From Sarcomyxa edulis (lineage: Eukaryota > Basidiomycota > Agaricomycetes > Agaricales > Mycenaceae), in contig QUOL01000014.1 in the NCBI GenBank assembly GCA_009761415.1, positions 984,294-1,048,293 of the forward strand: a stretch of DNA of 64,000 nt. Reading direction: 5' to 3'. The notes beneath the pieces are model-generated. The model was not told the origin of the DNA and did no database searches. It worked only from the letters and a program-made list of their open reading frames with translations. Numbering within the stretch: position 1 is the stretch's first letter; each line of letters begins with the position of its first letter. Both the position numbers and the translations under genes were made by a program. Shown here in pieces: positions 1 through 12,031 of this stretch.

Positions 1-55
1 GAGTCGGTTAGCATCAACGATTATTGGGTGAGAAAGATCGTCTTGAGCTACATAC

Positions 56-318
56 ATCGAGCACTCTAGTGTCGACGAGTTTGCCCCGTCCAAGAGCTCC
101 AAACATAGCTTCAATGGGACCGTAGCGAGTGAGGAAATATTGTGCGCGAACATAGGGATCTTTGGAAAAGGTGTGGAATCGTTTGGATACGAGAATGAGA
201 GGGTTCGGATCATCAAGCTCGTAGAATATCAATTGGAGTATCTCATCTAATAGATAAAGGCGAAGCAGGGGGGTAAGTAGTGCGCTCTGTACCTAGGAGC
301 CTCTAGGTTGCTCACCAC
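56..318 (-). CDS. F-box-like protein of a basidiomycete family, partial (3' end off window)
   Basis: A clear exon runs 286..56, ending at a GTATGT donor whose intron continues to the left edge. It reads LLDEILQLIFYELDDPNPL, then LILVSKRFHTFSKDPYVRAQ and RYGPIEAMFGALGRGKLV. I recognise this block as the N-terminal F-box-like part of a basidiomycete family in which it is followed by a long, often ankyrin-like, C-terminal half; that half would lie outside the window. A preceding exon probably ends at 316 (GTGAGC donor, same phase), but a stop in its frame upstream means a further exon boundary or the start codon is unresolved. F-box proteins normally recruit substrates to SCF ubiquitin ligases. 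Family moderately sure, 5' end unsure. Confidence 0.55.
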
Positions 319-646
319 AAAGACGCTCCATAGATGCGGGGGGTCTGTGAGATGGTTGGAGGTCGTATCTGTGGTCGTCGTCGTCGTGTGTCACAATGAG
401 GGGGAGAATGTCAAAGGTCGTGGTCGAAAGCAAGATGGAATGCCACGATCCCAGAGAAAGGCATCGGAGTTCGATTCAAAAGATTTGCTTCATTAGCCGG
501 CGCGCGGGCGCGCTTTGCTATATGTTATATTCGGGCGACATCTCTCAGAGGAAATTCGGAGCAGTTTTTGTTACAGGAGCTGTGGTGTATCAAAGGTATA
601 TTTGTAGGAGGTATAGCGTCCCGGTTTATACAGTACATTCTTCCTA
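319..646. other. Gene-free stretch
   Basis: Lies between the unresolved 5' end of the left-edge gene and the stop codon of NDUFAF6. It may hold upstream exons of the left-edge gene on the minus strand; nothing else recognised. Confidence 0.4.
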
Positions 647-2009
647 TCAAAACATCCCTTTAAGATATCCCTTCCACACATACCATGGTGACTTCCAATC
701 TCGGATCCGTAACGACGGATGGAACGCGTCAAAGTTGACTTTCTCCAGGCGCATGAGGAACGAGGCTATCGGAACCTACGCCGTACCAGCGACATCAATA
801 TCAATACAACATCAAACGCGTAGCAAAGGATAGGACATACCCCGGATAAAAACACCGGCATGACTTGCCTCGGAACCTTTCCTGTAGTATCATTCTCGCC
901 CTTGAACATATCTCTTGCGGTGATGAGGTGATCATTCGCAATAGTCGCAAACTCGAATACCGCCTCTTCAAGCGCTTTCTTTGCCTTTGCCCTTTCGTTT
1001 ACCGTCCCGGCTCCGTCTCGGATACCGACACCCCTAAGAACGTCCTCCCAGACAACCCCATGCTTCGCCGTCAGCTCCGCAGGGATAACCATCCGTCCTT
1101 TCGACGCGTGGAATGGGAGTGCACGAAGGAGGGTAGCAAGAGTGGTAGCAGTTCCGAGATGTGAAGCAGCATGTGAGAAAGTATCCAAGCTCCCGGCGGG
1201 GGACACGTGAGGATGTTGGTGAGGATGTGGCGCATGCGGGGGCTGCGGAGATGAAGATGATCGCGCTGGAGCCGGAGCAATAAGAGCAAGTAAGAGATAT
1301 AGAGTCGTCGAGGCTGTCGATTCAGCATGAGCCGTAAGACTATCCATAGTGAGATGAGTGAATGAGTGGAGTTCAGCATCCTAGGAATCATTCATCCCTC
1401 TGGTAAAAGGACATCTGACAGTTTAATATTTAGTAGCAACTCACCCTAGCATCTATGATCCTCTTGAAATGATACATGGGCAGGTGTGTTTTGAGACCCG
1501 CTTCATATAGGGCAAGCGCGATAGGGTGCCTCGGCGGTCTACCCTATGCGCGCAAATCAATGATGCACTATACAGGTTGGATCGTTTTTACGCACATCAG
1601 CGATACCTCGTAATGCATCTCTCCAGAATTGTAGCCTCATTTTCGCAATCATGGAGTTTGACACAGAGTCCTGGATCGCAGCTAGTTCCACCTATTGCAA
1701 AGAATTGAGAACACACGTTGGTCGATACAACGTATTGCGACGCACCGAAAACGCCTTGATAGCATAATAACTACGCTGCAATTCCTTGGGCCAAGCCTGG
1801 GCTACCAAATACGACTCATAATCATTCGTGCGTATATAATCGCGGCAAAAGATGCTTGGATCTGTCGCCCCCCAACCTTCGCCGTCCACAAATGGTGACA
1901 GTGGTTTTGCGGCAGCGAATGAACGGCTAGATATTTGGTTTAGTCGAGGACGAGAAAAGCTTCTTCGTGATAAAGTCGACAGTGATGTTTTTGGGATTAT
2001 AGTACCCAT
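647..2009 (-). CDS. NDUFAF6: NDUFAF6-like mitochondrial complex I assembly factor (phytoene/squalene synthase-like)
   Basis: Exons 2009..1746, 1691..1596, 1543..1445, 1380..841 and 775..647 are all phase 0 and give 375 residues. The N-terminus is rich in Ser and Arg with no acidic residue for 30 positions, as expected of a mitochondrial presequence. The trans-isoprenyl-diphosphate-synthase-like core follows: YLVAQAWPKELQRSYYAIKA, VELAAIQDSVSNSMIAKMR, HPIALALYEAG, then SHLGTATTLATLLRALPFHA, and near the end RLEKVNFDAFHPSL. NDUFAF6 is needed to build complex I in the matrix; its synthase fold is thought not to make isoprenoids. A Pro/His/Ser-rich insertion (about residues 200-225) splits the conserved helix before SHLG. 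It shares a 188-base head-to-head spacer with MRPL47. Confident of the family. Confidence 0.88.
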
Positions 2010-2197
2010 AACAGGGGTGTTTGCAAAGTAGTCCGTCGGTTGACAGTTGAGCTCGTCGATGCAGATGATGAGCTCCGTGGGTCGGTCAGTCGTGGGAAAT
2101 TTGAAAAGCGGCGACTCGGCTGCACGCCTACCATCAACGTTAGCTCGTAGAGACTTGTAGCAGCAGCAGGCTCATCAAGAACCAAAATCCAGAAGCC
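2010..2197. promoter_or_regulatory. Bidirectional spacer between NDUFAF6 and MRPL47
   Basis: These 188 bases separate two divergent start codons and must hold both promoters and 5' leaders. I see no clear TATA box. Both products are mitochondrial, so shared regulation is plausible but not shown. Confidence 0.5.
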
Positions 2198-3297
2198 ATG
2201 CTATCTTCAGTCCTACGAGCAAGACCACGATACCCTACCTCCACACCATTCCTCCTGCATCCCCAATACCGCTCCTACGCACGTAAACGCGATCTCATAG
2301 AACAACCATCCGAACCCGGGCTAGTCCTCTGGAAAGGTCCCCCACCTACAAAATCAGAACAATCAGAACAAGGACCGACCGATACTGACCCAACCCCGGA
2401 ACAACTCAAGAGAAGGGTCAAAGTAGACCCCAATCACGGTCTATACGCATTCTTCCGCTACGTCGAGCAAGATGAAGTCAGGGACACGGAGGGGAAGTTG
2501 TTGTTGAAGGCTGTCTCGACGTATACGACTATTGAGAAGCCAATACATGAGTCGGCACTTCAGTCTGGTATGTGATAGGATCGGGCTGCATCGTCGTCGG
2601 ATTCCTGGACTAATTGTTTGACTGACTATTAGGGAGAGCATGGCAAGCATCGGAACTACGTCTCAAAAGTTTCCAAGACCTGCACACATTATGGTGGGTG
2701 TTGGCCCGCGAAAAAAATCTACTGGCTACGCAATGGGAACAAGGACGAAGACTTGGTATCCGGGAAGACAAAAATCGACGGGATTTACCCAAGGTCCATA
2801 TGGTGAGTGCAAGTAACCCTCATATCGATTCGTTTTTCATTCTCTACCTTGTCTTTCTCGTGATACAGGTCAGAAAGAGCATGGCTCGTATAAAAGCCGT
2901 CATCCAAGAACGCAGGCTAGCGTTCGAAGGTGCTGCGAAACTGGTAGAACAAGAGCTGGAGGAGAAAAAGGAGCAGATTGAGGATCAACGGGTGCTTGCC
3001 TTCCAACGATCTTTGTGGAAGAAAAACCGAGCAGCGAAGCTCAAGGTATCTCGCGAGATGGCGAAACAACGGGCTGAACTCAAGAAGAAAAAGGCGATCG
3101 AGGCGAAGGAACTGGCTAAGGAAGAGGCGATACAGAAGGCACGCGAAGCAAAGGCGGCAGAACTAGCTGCTTCCAAAACCAAGAAACGCAAGAATCAAGT
3201 CCCCCTCGTCGGCGATGCACGTCCTGGTCTACTAGCGAGCGCAGCTCTGTTCGGAGAGTCACCCAGTAGTCATAACGGTAGCCAGCCACGGTCATAA
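2198..3297 (+). CDS. MRPL47: Mitochondrial large-subunit ribosomal protein uL29m (MRP-L47 family)
   Basis: Exons 2198..2567, 2633..2802 and 2869..3297 give 322 residues. The N-terminus (MLSSVLRARPRYPT, then HPQYRSYARKRDL) has the basic, Ser/Arg-rich look of a presequence. The family signature is plain: GRAWQASELRLKSFQDLHTL followed by WWVLAREKNLLATQ, and after the last intron VRKSMARIKAVIQERR. Yeast Mrpl4 and human MRPL47 share this core, which sits near the peptide exit tunnel of the mitoribosome. The C-terminal third is a long Lys/Glu/Ala-rich helix with coiled-coil character, longer than in bacterial L29. Start chosen as the first ATG, which keeps the presequence. Very likely correct. Confidence 0.9.
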
Positions 3298-4210
3298 GTA
3301 CAGTAGGAGAGTGCTTTGCATTTTAATTCTTCTCATTCTTCGGATTTCTTCATACTCCAATGCGTGTTACGAGAGCCCCAAGTCAACATATCGCTCGACA
3401 CCCAACAATCCTTCACAGCTCCGTCTTCGTACATTTCGATCTGCCTCCTTCCTTTCCTCAGAAGATGTTCTATGGTGCTAACGTCGCGAGAAGTGATTCC
3501 CTTGGCTTGCGTATGGAATGTGTAGCGAATGTAAAGGGAGAATTTCGGTTGGGCCGAAGGAGGTTTTGTACGAACTATTCGGAGGGCCCTGCTTGCAATT
3601 CAGATTTCAGTCAAAATAATGAGATGATACATCTAGCTCACCGTCTATAGAGTGCTAAGACCTCTTTCTGCAGGCCTGATCGCCTAGCATTGGACATGAA
3701 AGATTTGAGTCTCCAGCGATGGTGAAAGTGAACGTACAAGTTGCGGGGCTTCCCGATCACGTCCTTTCTTCCGAGACTGTAGATTCCTGCCTTGTTGATT
3801 CCGAGTTTTAGACACTCATTACAGTGTACATTCCTATCTAGCCCTCAACGTTACCCAACCTACCAGAAACAAGTGTTTTGAGCCTGAATTGCAGACAGAC
3901 GAGCAAAGGATCGAAATTTCACATTTAAAATGGTAAGAACGTATCAAGTTACCTTGAAGCAACATTTCAAGCTCAAATTGATCCTAACGGTCAAGAGCTG
4001 ATCAGCTGAACAAACGAAGCAGTGGTGGGGAATAAATGTAACTTCGCATGTACAAGATTGGAAGGACATGTAGAGCATATCATATGAGCTTCGGAGCATG
4101 GTGCGGTAGGGCGAAAGACGCAATGCGAGAGATGGACGTTGAGAAATCAGTCAGTGGCGCAAAGCGTGAGGGGAATTGGAATCAGAGAAAATAACAGAGT
4201 AGTGAATGAT
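3298..4210. other. Convergent intergenic region
   Basis: About 0.9 kb between the stop codons of MRPL47 and RPS19. It must contain both 3' ends. Short open frames occur but none resembles a protein family or has convincing splice structure. Confidence 0.5.
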
Positions 4211-4818
4211 CTACTCTTCATCTTCCTCTGCCTCCTCAACCTCCTCCTCCTCCTCATCTTCCTCCTCATCCTTAGCTGCCTCCACAACGGCAGTAGCGAT
4301 ACGGTCCAAATCCCGCTGACCATCCTGGCTGATTCTTCGCCCTCCATTGTCCGACTGCTCCAAAACACCAATCTTCTCCAAGGACTGGCAGATTTTGCGC
4401 TGGACAGATGCGGAAGCGTCAGCGTGGTGGGAAGGTCGGTTTCCCCTTCGGTTTCGTCCACCGTGGAGCTTGGCAAGTGCGCCAATTCCAACGTCTTTGC
4501 GTAGGTAGATGTGTCGTGCGACGGCAGCTGTATTATTCACATTCATTTATTAATTACTGCAGAATGAGCGATAGATAATTGAATTGCAAGACTTACCGGC
4601 ACGGACGTAGTACCAGTCTGGGTCGTATGGAGCTAGCTCCTTGAACGAGCCAGTTTTGACGAGGTCAACCCACGTTGGGACCTCGAGCTTTCCTGAACGC
4701 TTCAGATGGGAGGCGTATGCGGTAATGAAGGCATCCGCGCTGGAGAAACTTGGATGAAAATTCTGAGTAAGGGCCGTATGATGGATGGTACGGACCTGAT
4801 ATCTCTTACACCAGGCAT
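4211..4818 (-). CDS. RPS19: Cytosolic 40S ribosomal protein eS19
   Basis: Exons 4818..4796 (23 bases), 4739..4597 and 4527..4211 give 160 residues: [58 protein letters not shown], and [15 protein letters not shown] near the end. This matches eS19 along its length; the protein binds the small-subunit head and is needed for 18S rRNA maturation. The third intron boundary and the short first coding exon are typical of highly expressed fungal ribosomal genes. Unlike the human protein, it ends in an acidic tail of about 20 mostly Glu/Asp residues, giving it close to 160 residues instead of about 145. Divergent from the F-box gene, 232 bases apart. Confidence 0.95.
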
Positions 4819-5050
4819 TTTGTTGTATTTTCTTGAGGAAAGGAGCGCGGAGGGCGGAGGCGCGGCGACGAGACGGTTGTGTTGGGGGCAGAAATTAAAG
4901 TTCAGTCGTTTCAAAGACCGCCGGCTTGTCACGCGTGACAGATACATCCATGATCCCACGCGATGATCCCAGTCTCCCTCCTCCGCGACGACCTTCAGCC
5001 TCCTTCAGCAGCCTTCAGCTTGCCCTCAAAACATATACCACTGGGCCGCC
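4819..5050. promoter_or_regulatory. Bidirectional spacer between RPS19 and the F-box gene
   Basis: The 232 bases between divergent start codons should hold the strong RPS19 promoter. No motif can be assigned with confidence. Confidence 0.45.
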
Positions 5051-6552
5051 ATGGACTCGAAGTATATCTCACCATGTTGCCGCCCTCAAATTCCAACACC
5101 CATCGACTCTTTGCCGACCGAATTACTTGCCGAGATATTTGCTTATTGCTCTCATACCGAAGCTCTGTCTTTGATTCGTCTCTCAACCACTCGTCGCTTT
5201 TGGAGGGAGGTGCGCCATCAGGAAATTTATCGTCGCTATCTTCGTCTTGCCTGACTTTGAACAAGATCATCCTTTGGACTCCTCGTCTTTGGCGTTTCAT
5301 TTCCGTCGAAGACTGCCGATTGTCCTCAGACCATCAAGCAAAGCTCTGGATAGAACGATCATTTCCATTGACATTTGACGTTGAAATCAACCTCACTTCA
5401 ACAGACACTCCTCTCGCACTATTATCCGTATTTCTTTCTTCTATCGCTCGATGGAGGAGTCTTACACTGACGGGCAAACGATCCGAATACGTTGACATGT
5501 CTATCTATGATCGCACTTGCCTGCTCTTGTCCCACATGGATATCACCGTCGAAGAACAAGACCTAAACTCAAACTTGGATGATTCCAACGACGAAGATGT
5601 TGCCATATTTCCGTTCTTACGCAGTTCAATGACCGATGCCCCCTTCTACATGAAAGTCAACATCTCTTCATTTCCTGATCCTAATCTCATGACCGCGATG
5701 CAGTTCACATCCATTACCATAAATGAAACAACGGGCATGGCCGCATCGATAATTCACTTTCTACGCGCATGTCCTTCACTACATTTCTTCTGTCTTACGG
5801 GTTGCCAGGATAATCAACCGTCTCATGCTCATGCTCAGGCTCCCATCGTCCATCTTCCTTTTCTCCGCACTCTAAAGCTGAAAAATGTCAGTTCCGCACG
5901 TATAATCCTCTCATCTATTCACGGTCCCGCCCTTACCACGCTATGCCTCGCCTATCTGAACGTCGCTTTCCAACTCTGGCATGAGAATGATTATCACGAG
6001 GAGGGTGACAGCGACGACGAGGCCAATGACTTCTCTCAATCCCCGTCGAGTGATCGAGCTACAGGAATGGGCCTTCGCTCTCTCATCCAACGCTCCAAAC
6101 CACCATTGCGATCCCTAGAGATGAATTATAGTGACATGCGCACCAAGGATTTTAAATACCTCTTCGACAGGTTACCCACATTGATGACATTCGCCATCGT
6201 CGCCTCGGATATGTCGGATAGAGTGATTGACCTCTTACGGCCCATTCGTCTGAAGGAGAAGGCAGAGGAAGAGGGTGGACGACGCAAACCCTCAATGCGA
6301 GTGCGATTGCCTCGTTTACGAATTCTGGAGTTGTACAACTGCCAGCGCCTTTCGGGTCAAGCTGTCATCGATGCCCTCGTCGAACGTGTTAATTTTACCA
6401 ACCCCGCGGAACTTACTTGTGAAGTACCTTCCGAAGCGAATGGTGCGCGTTTAGAGGAAGTCTTGATCGCAGGGTGCGATGGTTTCAATTCTGGACACGC
6501 GTTTGTGCTCGCGAACGATATAGGGGACCGTATCGCGTTTCAACATACGTGA
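5051..6552 (+). CDS. F-box protein with LRR-like C-terminal half
   Basis: Exon 5051..5209, a 56-base intron and exon 5266..6552 give 481 residues. Residues about 15-60 form an F-box: PIDSLPTELLAEIFAYCSH, then LIRLSTTRRFWRE joined to IILWTPRLWRFIS, the usual basidiomycete arrangement. The rest contains recurring patterns such as LPFLRTLKLKNV, RLPRLRILELYNC and ARLEEVLIAGCDGF, which look like degenerate leucine-rich repeats of the substrate-binding part. An acidic loop (EGDSDDEAND) lies in the middle. Expected role: substrate receptor of an SCF ubiquitin ligase; the target cannot be told. The intron ends in CAAG rather than CAG, but phase and the F-box/WTPRLW pairing support the join. An in-frame open extension upstream of 5051 exists in the other frame only, so this ATG is preferred. 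Confidence 0.75.
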
Positions 6553-9193
6553 ATGAGAAGGTGCGGTTCGAGGTATCTTTGAGGGGATATTCGAGTCAGT
6601 AGAATTCTGGTCTGGGTCTCATAGATGAAGTTCGTGCGCGGTCCATGACAATTACCATATCCTGCACCTTGAAAACACTATACTCATCGGTCTATAATAT
6701 AGCTTGATCATGATCGTGACATTGTGCGGACTTATGAGTCCTCCGGCCGTGGCACCCACCCACTCTCATCACCGCCAAGTGGCTCTGCCCGTCATCATCA
6801 AATGTGACTCGGACTTGTGCGTGGCCTCGTCAACTATGCAGTGCAGTTCGTACTATATAACTCGGCGGCACTGCTGTAGAGGCTCTGCTCGTCCACTTCT
6901 CTCCTTCCCTCCTCGGACTCGAAGTCTCAATTGTCGTTGTTCGTGTGCAAGAGCTTGAAATCTTGCTTCGGGTCTATCATCACTCCATATATCCATATAT
7001 CCAGGAAGACTATACACAAACGATTTCACTCGAGTTATGTTCAAGGGTCCTCATTGTATCTTGGTGGCATTTGTCAGTCCAACATGGCCGATATCCGCTG
7101 CTTACCTCTCACTCATCTTCGCTGGTTACTGTGTTCTATAACTATGCACTGCTCGTCAGCGATGTGTAGGACTCCGTACCACATCTTTGTTGGTTTCGAT
7201 CTCGATCGAAAGGTCCATCATCTTTGAGAAGACCTTCTGTCGTCCTACCCTCTTGTTCTCGGACATCTCCACTTGATTATCTAGCTGGACTCGCATCATC
7301 CAGTCTGCTGAAACTCCTGTTATCAGCGTCATACACGCTTATGATTCGTTAACATCGCGCACCCCTCGAATCTCAAACATATCTTTGCTCTCTCAGGTTC
7401 TGTCGACCATCTCCCGACTTAGCCAAGAGATCAACCTACTTTCTTGTCTCTCCAATTTACCACTGTTGCTTTTAATCATCATCAGGAACAGTCTTCACAT
7501 TCTCATCAGGTTCTCGACAGATATACAAAGGTACTTATGTGATTCGTTTGACTCTTATCATGACGATCACATCAAGCAGATTGACTATACAGCTATAGCT
7601 AATCTCGACGCTCCGTAAGTCGTACTTCGACTGCTGTAAAGGCAAGTTCTTATTGCAGGTGCTGACTGGGTTAAGTCACTCTTTATTCGAGATCATGTCT
7701 GTCGTCTAATGTCTAGGGCTTAGGAGAATGGACGTCTTGAGGATCTCACTCTACTTCGATACCGTAGTATCATATCTAACTTGCTTCACCTCCAATTATC
7801 CGTCAAGACGCTGGTCATGCCAATGAACTGTCAAATAACATGGCAAATAGTATCTCCTCGGGTCTTCAACAAGCTCCAACCGAGGCGAGGGAAAATACAT
7901 GCATGTACACCTGTACGATGTCTAGACTCGACATATATGCATCGACGTCGCCATATACGCGTCCGGTACATGTGTATCCACATCAAGAATTCGAAGGAAA
8001 CCTGGAGAAGTGGGTCGAGTCGTATGCAGCAGCATATGTGTTGATGGATCCACCTTCGATTTCGACACTCAAAAAAGTATATCGTAATCAGTAACGTTGA
8101 CGCTGTCTCCAGAACACTTAGCAAATCATGTTACTTACGACAAGACTCGCCAAGTGTAATCGCCTCGGGGGGCCACCGGGGTTGGACGTGGATAGGTCGT
8201 GGCAGACGTTTTAAATTGCCTGCCACAGGACTAGTAGTCTCGCACTTGCGTTTGGGTTCTAGTCGGGACATGGCATGGCGCACCGTAGTCGGGTCAATAG
8301 ACACTAGCAAGAAAGCTGAGCGAACCAAATCTCAGCGCTAAGCAGTCTAAAACGTTATCCATTTTGCGTATAGAACATCCGATGAATGTCATCAGCTCAA
8401 AAGATCAAGTCAGCAGGCCCTGCAGCACACAGCAAGGTGTGAAGAAGGCGTACGATTTTAGGACCTTAATGAGACAGAAGGCCAGAACCGTCCAATGGAG
8501 AAGTGAACTCGGAGTACCGGAAATGACAGACGACTTGTATCGATAACGCGGTGTCTTTGACCAAATACGTCCGAATCCGACAGCGTAGGCTCCTCGCAGC
8601 GTCGCTCTGAGCGGCCACGTCGACGTCGCTCTGAGCCTCTCACTGTGGGTGATCAAAAGGAGACTGCGTACGAGATGGCTGTCCCGGTACGGACGGGATT
8701 AAGCCACTAGACCGGTGCATGTAGAGAGGGAATTGAGAGAGCCATTTTTGATGAGAAGCCTGAATGTTGATGTGAGGACTTCGAGAAGAGGTCTATATGA
8801 GGATCCTCAAAAAGCGCGCGTCTGCATCGAGAGTTCCGACTTGTCGCTCAAGACGATAGCGACCAGTGGGCGTCTAGATTCTGTTGTTACAGCTGTATGA
8901 AGAATGTCAAGTTGAGGTGAGGAGGAAGGATGAACATATGTCGAGAAATAAAAAGTTGAATAAAAATGGATTTGGCGTGCCTCTTCTTCGGTTCGACCGT
9001 TTGACAGGTGCTAAACTTTTTTTTGGTTCATATATAGACGGAATGCCTCCTCTTCAGTCTTCTTCAGGTTATCGGTCCTGCCAGTCCATATCTTGGTCCA
9101 CACCCTCAGGCATCCATCCTTAGCCATTCCTTGTCGTCGAGGCTGGATCTCTTCGTTCTCGCGTTCTGAGCGATTGCCAGGACATACACCGCA
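6553..9193. other. Long gene-free region upstream of the RGS gene
   Basis: About 2.6 kb without a recognisable gene. Many short frames are present on both strands, none with a family match or a consistent chain of splice sites. Pyrimidine-rich stretches near 6890-6930 and 7380-7500 resemble leader DNA. It may be a long promoter or leader of the RGS gene, or hold a noncoding transcript. Confidence 0.5.
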
Positions 9194-11323
9194 ATGACTC
9201 CTCGTAGAGGCTCCGAACCTCAGCAGGTTCATGATACTCGACCAAAAACCGTGGAACCTACATGGAAAGGGGTCCTGACTTTCCCAGTGAGTCTTTTGGT
9301 CCCAAGGTCGTTGCTTCACGCGCTCACAACAGCCCAGTATCGACTCTGTAATCCTCCTCCGGCGGTAGGGAAAGTCCGGTCGTGTGGGGGTGAGTCAGTA
9401 TGACTTTTTGTCGCGTATGCAGTCTAATTCTCTTTGTCTTATCCAGTCACGCCGATCTACAAGGTTCAACTCGATGATATCCTCGATAGAAAGCATCTGC
9501 CTCCGCTGGGTAAAGTTCTTTGTCCAATATGATGGAGCACCACTCATGCATGTCTTTTGGCAGGTCTCAAAGATTTTGAGGTTTGTTTTTGACGCGTTTT
9601 GACATCTTGATACTGACCATTTGACCTAGGAATGGCTTCTCTATGTCGAGCAAAGTCCAGAAAACCTGTGGGTCCTCCTCGAATTGAACTGTCATAATTA
9701 ACGCCGCGTGTCTGATCTTCTTTCTGAAGCTACTTCATTTTATGGCTGAAAGAGTACACGGTCAAATATTCTCAATGGAGCCAACAATCGAAGCCACAGC
9801 GGAACGGTGTTGGCGAATATCGCGTAGCGTGGCCGGGCCAAAGTTCCACCCAATTAGCCATGTTCTATGCCAGGGCGAAGCAGACTTTTTTCACACCCAA
9901 TTCAGACTTCGAACTGAACGTTCCTGCCGATGTTCTTGCCCCTTTTCACATCTCCAATGGTTCCCCTCATCCTGATCCCGCTGTATTCACTGAAGTCGCC
10001 TGCGAGGCCCGCGCAATGCTTAAAGAAAGCCTACACCGTTTTGTCATCGCTGCCTACACCAATGTCGGTACCCAGCGCGTAATGTGTGGCATTGTGGCGG
10101 GTATTATAATTAGCCTTGCAGGCAGCGTTGCTCCCATCGCTGTCAACTTCGCAGAAGGCCACTCTCGCTGGCTTCGTCTAGCCGCACTTCCAGGCCTCTG
10201 GCTAGGGTTGACTATCTTGATAGCGAGTCTGCATGGTGTATGTCTTGGAGTATACCTTTTCGGGGACCTCCGTCAGCTTCGCAAATTTGAACTTACCAGG
10301 CCTCCCATATCTCGACCGCTTTCTCGTAGCCGTCCTACAATATCGCCTCCTTTGTCTGCTCCGCCGATAACTCCTCTCACTCATCCACCGCTCCTCACTA
10401 TCCCTCCACCTGCTCGAGCTTATATCCCTCCCAATAATTCCCTCTGCCGTATAGAGAGTGTTGGATCTCAATATTCCACCTCATCCTCCGGCTCTTCCTG
10501 TGCTTCTGACGAATCTTCATTAGAGGAAGGCGCGATCGTTATTTCTCCTGCATATTATGACGATGACCCCGTCGAAGGTCCAGCTATCAGTCCCATCACT
10601 CCAGATGCTAATGCCAACCACTTCACCTTCCCTATGAAACGCGACAGCTTCGACCATGATGAGAGCGGTACAAACTCCTTCGTGAACACTGCTTCGTTCA
10701 TCCACCCATTCGACTCCCACTCGGATGAAGACCTTGTCTACAACTCCCCTAAACCCTCTCCTGAAGAGTGCCAACGAATAACTGCTTTCGATTTCGACGC
10801 CCTGCCCCCTCGTACTCGCGAACATCCACCACCCCCACCTCCAGCTCAAGCTCCAGTGCCAGCTCCAGTCTCGGTTCCTGCGCGTGTACCAGAAGAACAG
10901 AATGTCATCAAAATCGAACGAGATCTACCTAAGTCGAAATTCTCCCCTCGAGCTCTCATCGCACGTCTACAAACCAGATGCAATATCTCCAAATGGCGCA
11001 TCGAACATCGAACCGTCGTTAGCGATCCAGAAAAGGGCAAAGCACCTATATCACCTACCGATCATCAGAATCCCCCGCTTCACGATAGCAGTAACTTCAG
11101 CCACACCCGTCGCCGATCTTATGATAATCCCGAACTGAAAGTACGCACTCAGTTCAAGCTCGTCAAAGCCGTCCCGGCGTTCGCTAGTCCCCTCACACGT
11201 GTGTTGAGCCCAATTGTGGTTAGAGGGCAATGGGAGATCGTCGTTCGCTCTACGATCATAGCGTTGGTGCTGAGTTGGGTCGTTCTAGGGAGTTTATTGG
11301 CCGTTCCTGTAGTGCGTCGGTGA
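9194..11323 (+). CDS. RGS-domain regulator of G-protein signalling with C-terminal membrane segments
   Basis: Exons 9194..9286, 9338..9389, 9447..9509, 9564..9580 (17 bases), 9630..9667 and 9730..11323 give 618 residues. The N-terminal half contains PPPAVGKVRSCGVTPIYKVQ and KHLPPLGLKDFEEWLLYVEQ, followed by NLYFILWLKEYTVKYSQW, the start of the RGS box. It continues to about residue 205 with MLKESLHRFVIAAYTNVGTQ. Hydrophobic segments lie at about 204-227, 237-265 and 593-616, so it is probably membrane-bound. Between them is a Pro/Ser-rich disordered region of about 300 residues. RGS proteins speed GTP hydrolysis by G-alpha subunits; in fungi this tunes pheromone and nutrient signalling. The last intron ends in GAAG. 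The family, with TM segments after the RGS box, is well represented in Agaricomycetes. Confidence 0.85.
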
Positions 11324-12031
11324 TATATCGCAGGTTTCCAGTGCTGTCTTTCTCGTTCTTCGTCGCTTAATAATCCCCTCATTCCCTCATTTCTGCTGCT
11401 GTTTGGGCTTGCGAGGTCAGTTGTTCTTTGCACGTCGTTTCGTGTCATGCATTGATCCTAATCCTATAGATTCCAGAGCTCCACCCAAGAGAGATTCTTG
11501 TTCCCTCTCTTGTGTTCATCGTTTTCCCCCTGATTATGTATGTATCCTTTATTGCTTTGACCATACGGGACTTGCCCGATCCCACCTTCGCTTTCAAATT
11601 GCTCTGCCTCTGATTTCGATACCATTCGTTTACAAGTCCTCTGTCCTCTGTCTGGTTGTCTATATGTCTATTTGTCTCATATACTTACATACAGTGTAAG
11701 CAATGCTACTCTCCTTCTGAACCCCCTTCGTTCGTTCTTTACTCAAATACTACCTTGTAGTTCATTTTCGAACATTCATTCGTTCATTATCTTGTAACAC
11801 GTATGTGAATCGTTATTGTCGGGTATTAGTCTGTAATAAGGAGTGCATACAGCATGCGTTCATTTAGACGTTGTTAATCACGACCTACCCACTGAGTCAA
11901 GTCCTGACCAAGTGATGCCACCACACGTTGTCCAAACTCTAAGAAATCAGCTTCCGTTTCGCGTCAATAGTAATCCTGTTCCAGCTCAGAAGCGTTCGGG
12001 AATGGACCAACGACAGGCAACGGAGTCATGA
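11324..12031. other. Convergent intergenic region after the RGS gene
   Basis: About 0.7 kb between two stop codons. The first half is pyrimidine-rich, fitting a 3' untranslated region. No gene recognised. Confidence 0.5.

Noticed and set aside
4963..5209. Long open frame upstream of and overlapping the F-box exon in another frame
   Set aside because: It reads as a continuation of the second exon's frame, but lacks the F-box; the spliced 5051 start gives the conserved LPTELLAEIF...WTPRLWRF arrangement.
7831..8124. Overlapping frames of 84-97 codons on both strands at 7.8-8.1 kb
   Set aside because: No family match, no splice structure, and similar frames occur by chance throughout the gene-free region.
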